A stretch of DNA of 6,722 nt from an uncultured Methanosarcinales archaeon (GTDB taxonomy: Archaea; Halobacteriota; Methanosarcinia; Methanotrichales; Methanotrichaceae): NCBI GenBank assembly GCA_937864385.1, contig CALMJN010000188.1, positions 1 to 6,722 of the forward strand, read 5' to 3'. Positions within the stretch are counted from its first letter, which is position 1; each line of letters starts with the position of its first letter. The notes under the pieces are model-generated. The model was not told the origin of the DNA, made no database searches, and was given only the letters and a program-made list of their open reading frames with translations. A program made the translations under genes and the position numbers. Positions 5,701-6,722 of this stretch are shown in pieces.

Positions 5701-6722
5701 TTGATGTTGATATCTGTAGACTCACCGAAGTAGTGACTGGGGTCCTCGTCGCTGACGTCATCGCCTACGGGCGGGGTGCCAGTGGCATTGCCCATATTGG
5801 CATACTGACCGGCAGCAGCAATGCCGTTAGCCGTCAGGGTCGTGCTCTCGCCGGGCTGGAGCAGATCTATGGTTCCTATCAGTCCCAGAATGTCATCGAT
5901 TACCTGGACATCGGTAAGGTTGACGTTGCCGGTGTTGGTCACAAGATAGGTCCAGACAACTGTGCCGTTGGTCGGTATAAATGGTCCGGTCTCACTGTTG
6001 GCATCATCGCCATTGGTGCTCTTGACCAGGCTTATGCCTGGAGCTTGGCCGAAGTAGTGGCTGGGGTCCTCGTCGCTGACATTCGGCCCGGACGGAGGAG
6101 TGCCCGTGGCATTGCCCATATTGGCGTACTGGCCGGCGGCGGCAATGCCGTTAGCAGTCAGAGTCTGGCTCTCGCCGGGCTGGAGCAGAGGCAAGAGACC
6201 AACTAATCCTGTGACATTATCGGTTACCGTCACATTGGTCAGGTTGACGTTGCCGGCGTTGGTCACAAGATAGGTCCAGACAACCGTACCGTTTTCAGGT
6301 ATGTAGGGACCGGTGGGATCGTTGGCATCATCTCCGTTGGTGCTCTTGACCAGGCTTATGGCCGGCAACTGGCCGAAGTAATGGCTGGGATCCTCGTCGC
6401 TGACATTCGGTCCAGACGGAGGAGTGCCTGTGGCATTGCCCAGGTTGGCGTACTGGCCGGCGGAGGCAACGCCCGTAGCGGTCAGGATCTGGCTTTCACC
6501 GGGAAGGAGCAGAGGTATGATGCCGACTATACCCGTCACATTATCGGTCACGGTGACATTGGTTAGGTTGACGTTGCCGGTATTGGTCACGATATATGTC
6601 CAGATAACAGTGCCATTAACCGGGATATAAGGCCCGGTTGCATTGTTGGCATCATCGCCATTGGTGCTCTTGACCAAGCTTATGCCTGGCAACTGGCCGA
6701 AGTAATGGCTGGGATCCTCGTC
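2718..6722 (-). CDS. Giant surface/adhesin-like protein with tandem DUF11-type repeats (C-terminal 1334 codons; N-terminus outside the window)
   Basis: The frame is open through the right edge, and a TTG at 6692 is internal to a repeat, so the start is unseen. Counting residues from the right edge, the order is as follows. Residues 1-324 are three 108-residue repeats. Residues 325-556 are two 116-residue repeats. A final DEDPSHYFG cap (557-565) follows. A DUF11 domain with paired cysteines occupies about 569-655. A duplicated region I do not recognise spans about 713-1047. Two more DUF11-like domains lie at about 1048-1177 and 1178-1294. A short Trp/Pro/acidic tail ends in EEDVVE. Each repeat has the TNGxDAxxxxGP, WTYxVT and GQYxNxGxxTG elements seen in DUF11-like beta-sandwich surface proteins. 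The repeats are dense in N-x-T/S sequons, as expected of a glycosylated exported protein. No transmembrane anchor, LPXTG or PGF-type sorting signal is visible at the C-terminus, so attachment must be by the unseen N-terminus or non-covalent, or the protein is released. A likely role is cell-surface stalk, adhesin or sheath component; this is inferred. No enzyme motif was seen. The gene is followed by its own terminator. Confidence 0.85.
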   Translation of the reverse strand, partial: DEDPSHYFGQLPGISLVKSTNGDDANNATGPYIPVNGTVIWTYIVTNTGNVNLTNVTVTDNVTGIVGIIPLLLPGESQILTATGVASAGQYANLGNATGTPPSGPNVSDEDPSHYFGQLPAISLVKSTNGDDANDPTGPYIPENGTVVWTYLVTNAGNVNLTNVTVTDNVTGLVGLLPLLQPGESQTLTANGIAAAGQYANMGNATGTPPSGPNVSDEDPSHYFGQAPGISLVKSTNGDDANSETGPFIPTNGTVVWTYLVTNTGNVNLTDVQVIDDILGLIGTIDLLQPGESTTLTANGIAAAGQYANMGNATGTPPVGDDVSDEDPSHYFGESTDINIKKYTNGVDADNPTGPYLTIGENVTWTYVVTSLSNVPIRDVSVTDSIPGITPVYVSGDDDNNNLLTSNETWIYQANGTAEAGQYANIGYVTGMTPGNNEVKDDDPSHYYAESGEISIKKYTNGEDADNPPGPNVVVGGNVTWRYVVTTASNLSFKDVNVEDSIPGVIPVYVSGDDDGNSLLTSNETWIFEANGTAVAGQYENIGKVTALNPLDEPLKDEDPSHYFGGPGCDLILTKTTDKETAKRGEDVTYNITLTNPCGYCFTNVTLWDVLPDKVEVVSVSPGPSSSSGSTLYWDIGTFCSGEFKVQIVVRVPIVDIHYDMEQGVSGEGFVNVHNDFDTHQGPESITNCAYAKADLQPTISDCVTTKIVDPGTELLRREFGSGDYASEELLRFRTENKSIRSETSLSASHKPTSFALPGNRSIDYGTKWTEKSKAINTITGATMTEEYTFANKIEKDRTVDLDKNGSTMKTDIAFTGTGHIGVLKKKHPDSHPRVDPAYEAVEDYTGTFRVYEFVDEYGKSVKSEKNVSGYGYVAVDKRVGASQRTYESGTGSYQSEELIETPTNYIAKDIQLVHGPTNYSYSPSYSTSQNIKWSEGMWSRSGPLAGGLVLAKSSNCGSLEAPKSGNGTPPASYISERYSGLDYLDKETVASGLNEMNTEASFSGTADYKVKAIFSNRSGEIDNEERYVGAYDINRKVQLTGVSRYDRPHITVTKDGNMTKRFFNKTMADIMEYTVTITNDGSRSLGPITIRDIFPPGTEYISSSIRPESYSNAEANWTLMSLGIGGSLTLKLELNVTEFAPCSLVNRVMVCGMNGEECVAGAAYHARDCGDLPCCPPDLVLDKSADQDPADPALIHYTIAVQNKGNSSLAATLTDLLPAGLDYVDASPKPNRHEGQFLQWILPDLEKDGLMTIEYHVRATMDGVYVNAVHADASAVDGSGYDTADAAARVEVRSTGVSPRTTRYGGWQVPDWNMTAPDQGITVELSPEEDVVE
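3582..4586 (-). repeat. Diverged internal duplication of an unrecognised domain in the surface protein
   Basis: Unit 1 spans about 4586-4075 and unit 2 about 4073-3582 on the minus strand. Matching landmarks in the same order are GSGDYASEELL with GTGSYQSEELI; HKPTSF with HGPTNY; KWTEKS with KWSEGM; MKTDIAFTGTGHIGV with MNTEASFSGTADYKV; and DYTGTF with RYVGAY. The offsets between landmarks are 507 bp at the start, 564 bp in the middle and 549 bp near the end, so unit 2 has gained about 19 codons net in its Gly/Ser/Pro-rich middle. The alternating polar/aromatic pattern suggests beta structure. I do not recognise the family. Confidence 0.6.
5055..6722 (-). repeat. Coding tandem repeat array: three 324-bp units then two 348-bp units
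   Basis: The block encoding DEDPSHYFG recurs at 6699, 6375, 6051, 5727, 5379 and 5031 (lowest base of its Phe/Tyr codon). The spacings are 324, 324, 324, 348 and 348 bp. Type A units (5751-6722) carry a PLLxPGESxxLTAxG segment. Type B units (5055-5750) replace it with a longer VYVSGDDD-(N/G)-NxLLTSNETW segment, an acidic loop that resembles the DxDxDG-like calcium loop of related repeats. Type A units are the most alike, with long identical protein runs, so they look recently amplified. Type B units have diverged more from each other and from A. The array continues beyond the window. Confidence 0.9.

Noticed and set aside
5733..6206. 157-codon plus-strand open frame over the repeats
   Set aside because: It is antisense to the tandem repeats. 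It repeats itself with the same 324-bp period, as any frame through the array would.
5055..6722. CRISPR array or phage-type variable repeat cassette
   Set aside because: The units are 324 and 348 bp, keep one open frame throughout and encode beta-type protein repeats. There are no short direct repeats with unique spacers.

Overview
The window appears to join two unrelated stretches of DNA at about positions 1151-1183. The left part (1 to about 1170) is GC-rich, about 60-65% by eye. It carries two overlapping plus-strand genes of bacterial character: the 3' part of a TauE/SafE-family membrane exporter, and the first ~70 codons of a small membrane-anchored protein. The style recalls sulfate-reducing or syntrophic Desulfobacterota, but that is an impression from the protein sequences, not a search result.

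The right part (about 1155-6722) is lower in GC: roughly 45% in the transporter gene, below 40% in the spacer, and 50-57% in the large gene. Both of its genes are on the minus strand. Read in the direction of transcription, they are the C-terminal 1334 codons of a very large surface protein made of tandem 108- and 116-residue beta-type repeats and DUF11 domains, then a hairpin terminator, then a ~460-bp AT-rich spacer with candidate promoter elements, and then an AI-2E (PerM/YdiK) family permease gene. Tandem DUF11-type surface proteins rich in N-glycosylation sequons suit a methanogenic archaeon such as Methanothrix (Methanosaeta). That host is an inference, and DUF11 proteins also occur in bacteria.

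The two parts meet tail to tail. The small plus-strand protein and the minus-strand permease both lose their family-like C-terminus at the same ~30 bp, and beyond it each frame only reads the antisense of the other gene. Together with the GC shift, this is best explained by a chimeric metagenomic contig or, less likely, a real rearrangement. The TauE pair and the archaeal-type genes should not be read as neighbours in one genome.

The right edge ends inside the tandem-repeat array, in a 35-nt block identical to one exactly one repeat unit earlier, so the large gene continues beyond the window and its repeat number here is a minimum. I found no RNA genes, CRISPR array, insertion sequence or known defence system. 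The most interesting biology is the architecture of the giant surface protein: two classes of stalk repeat, then a duplicated domain I do not recognise, set between DUF11 modules.
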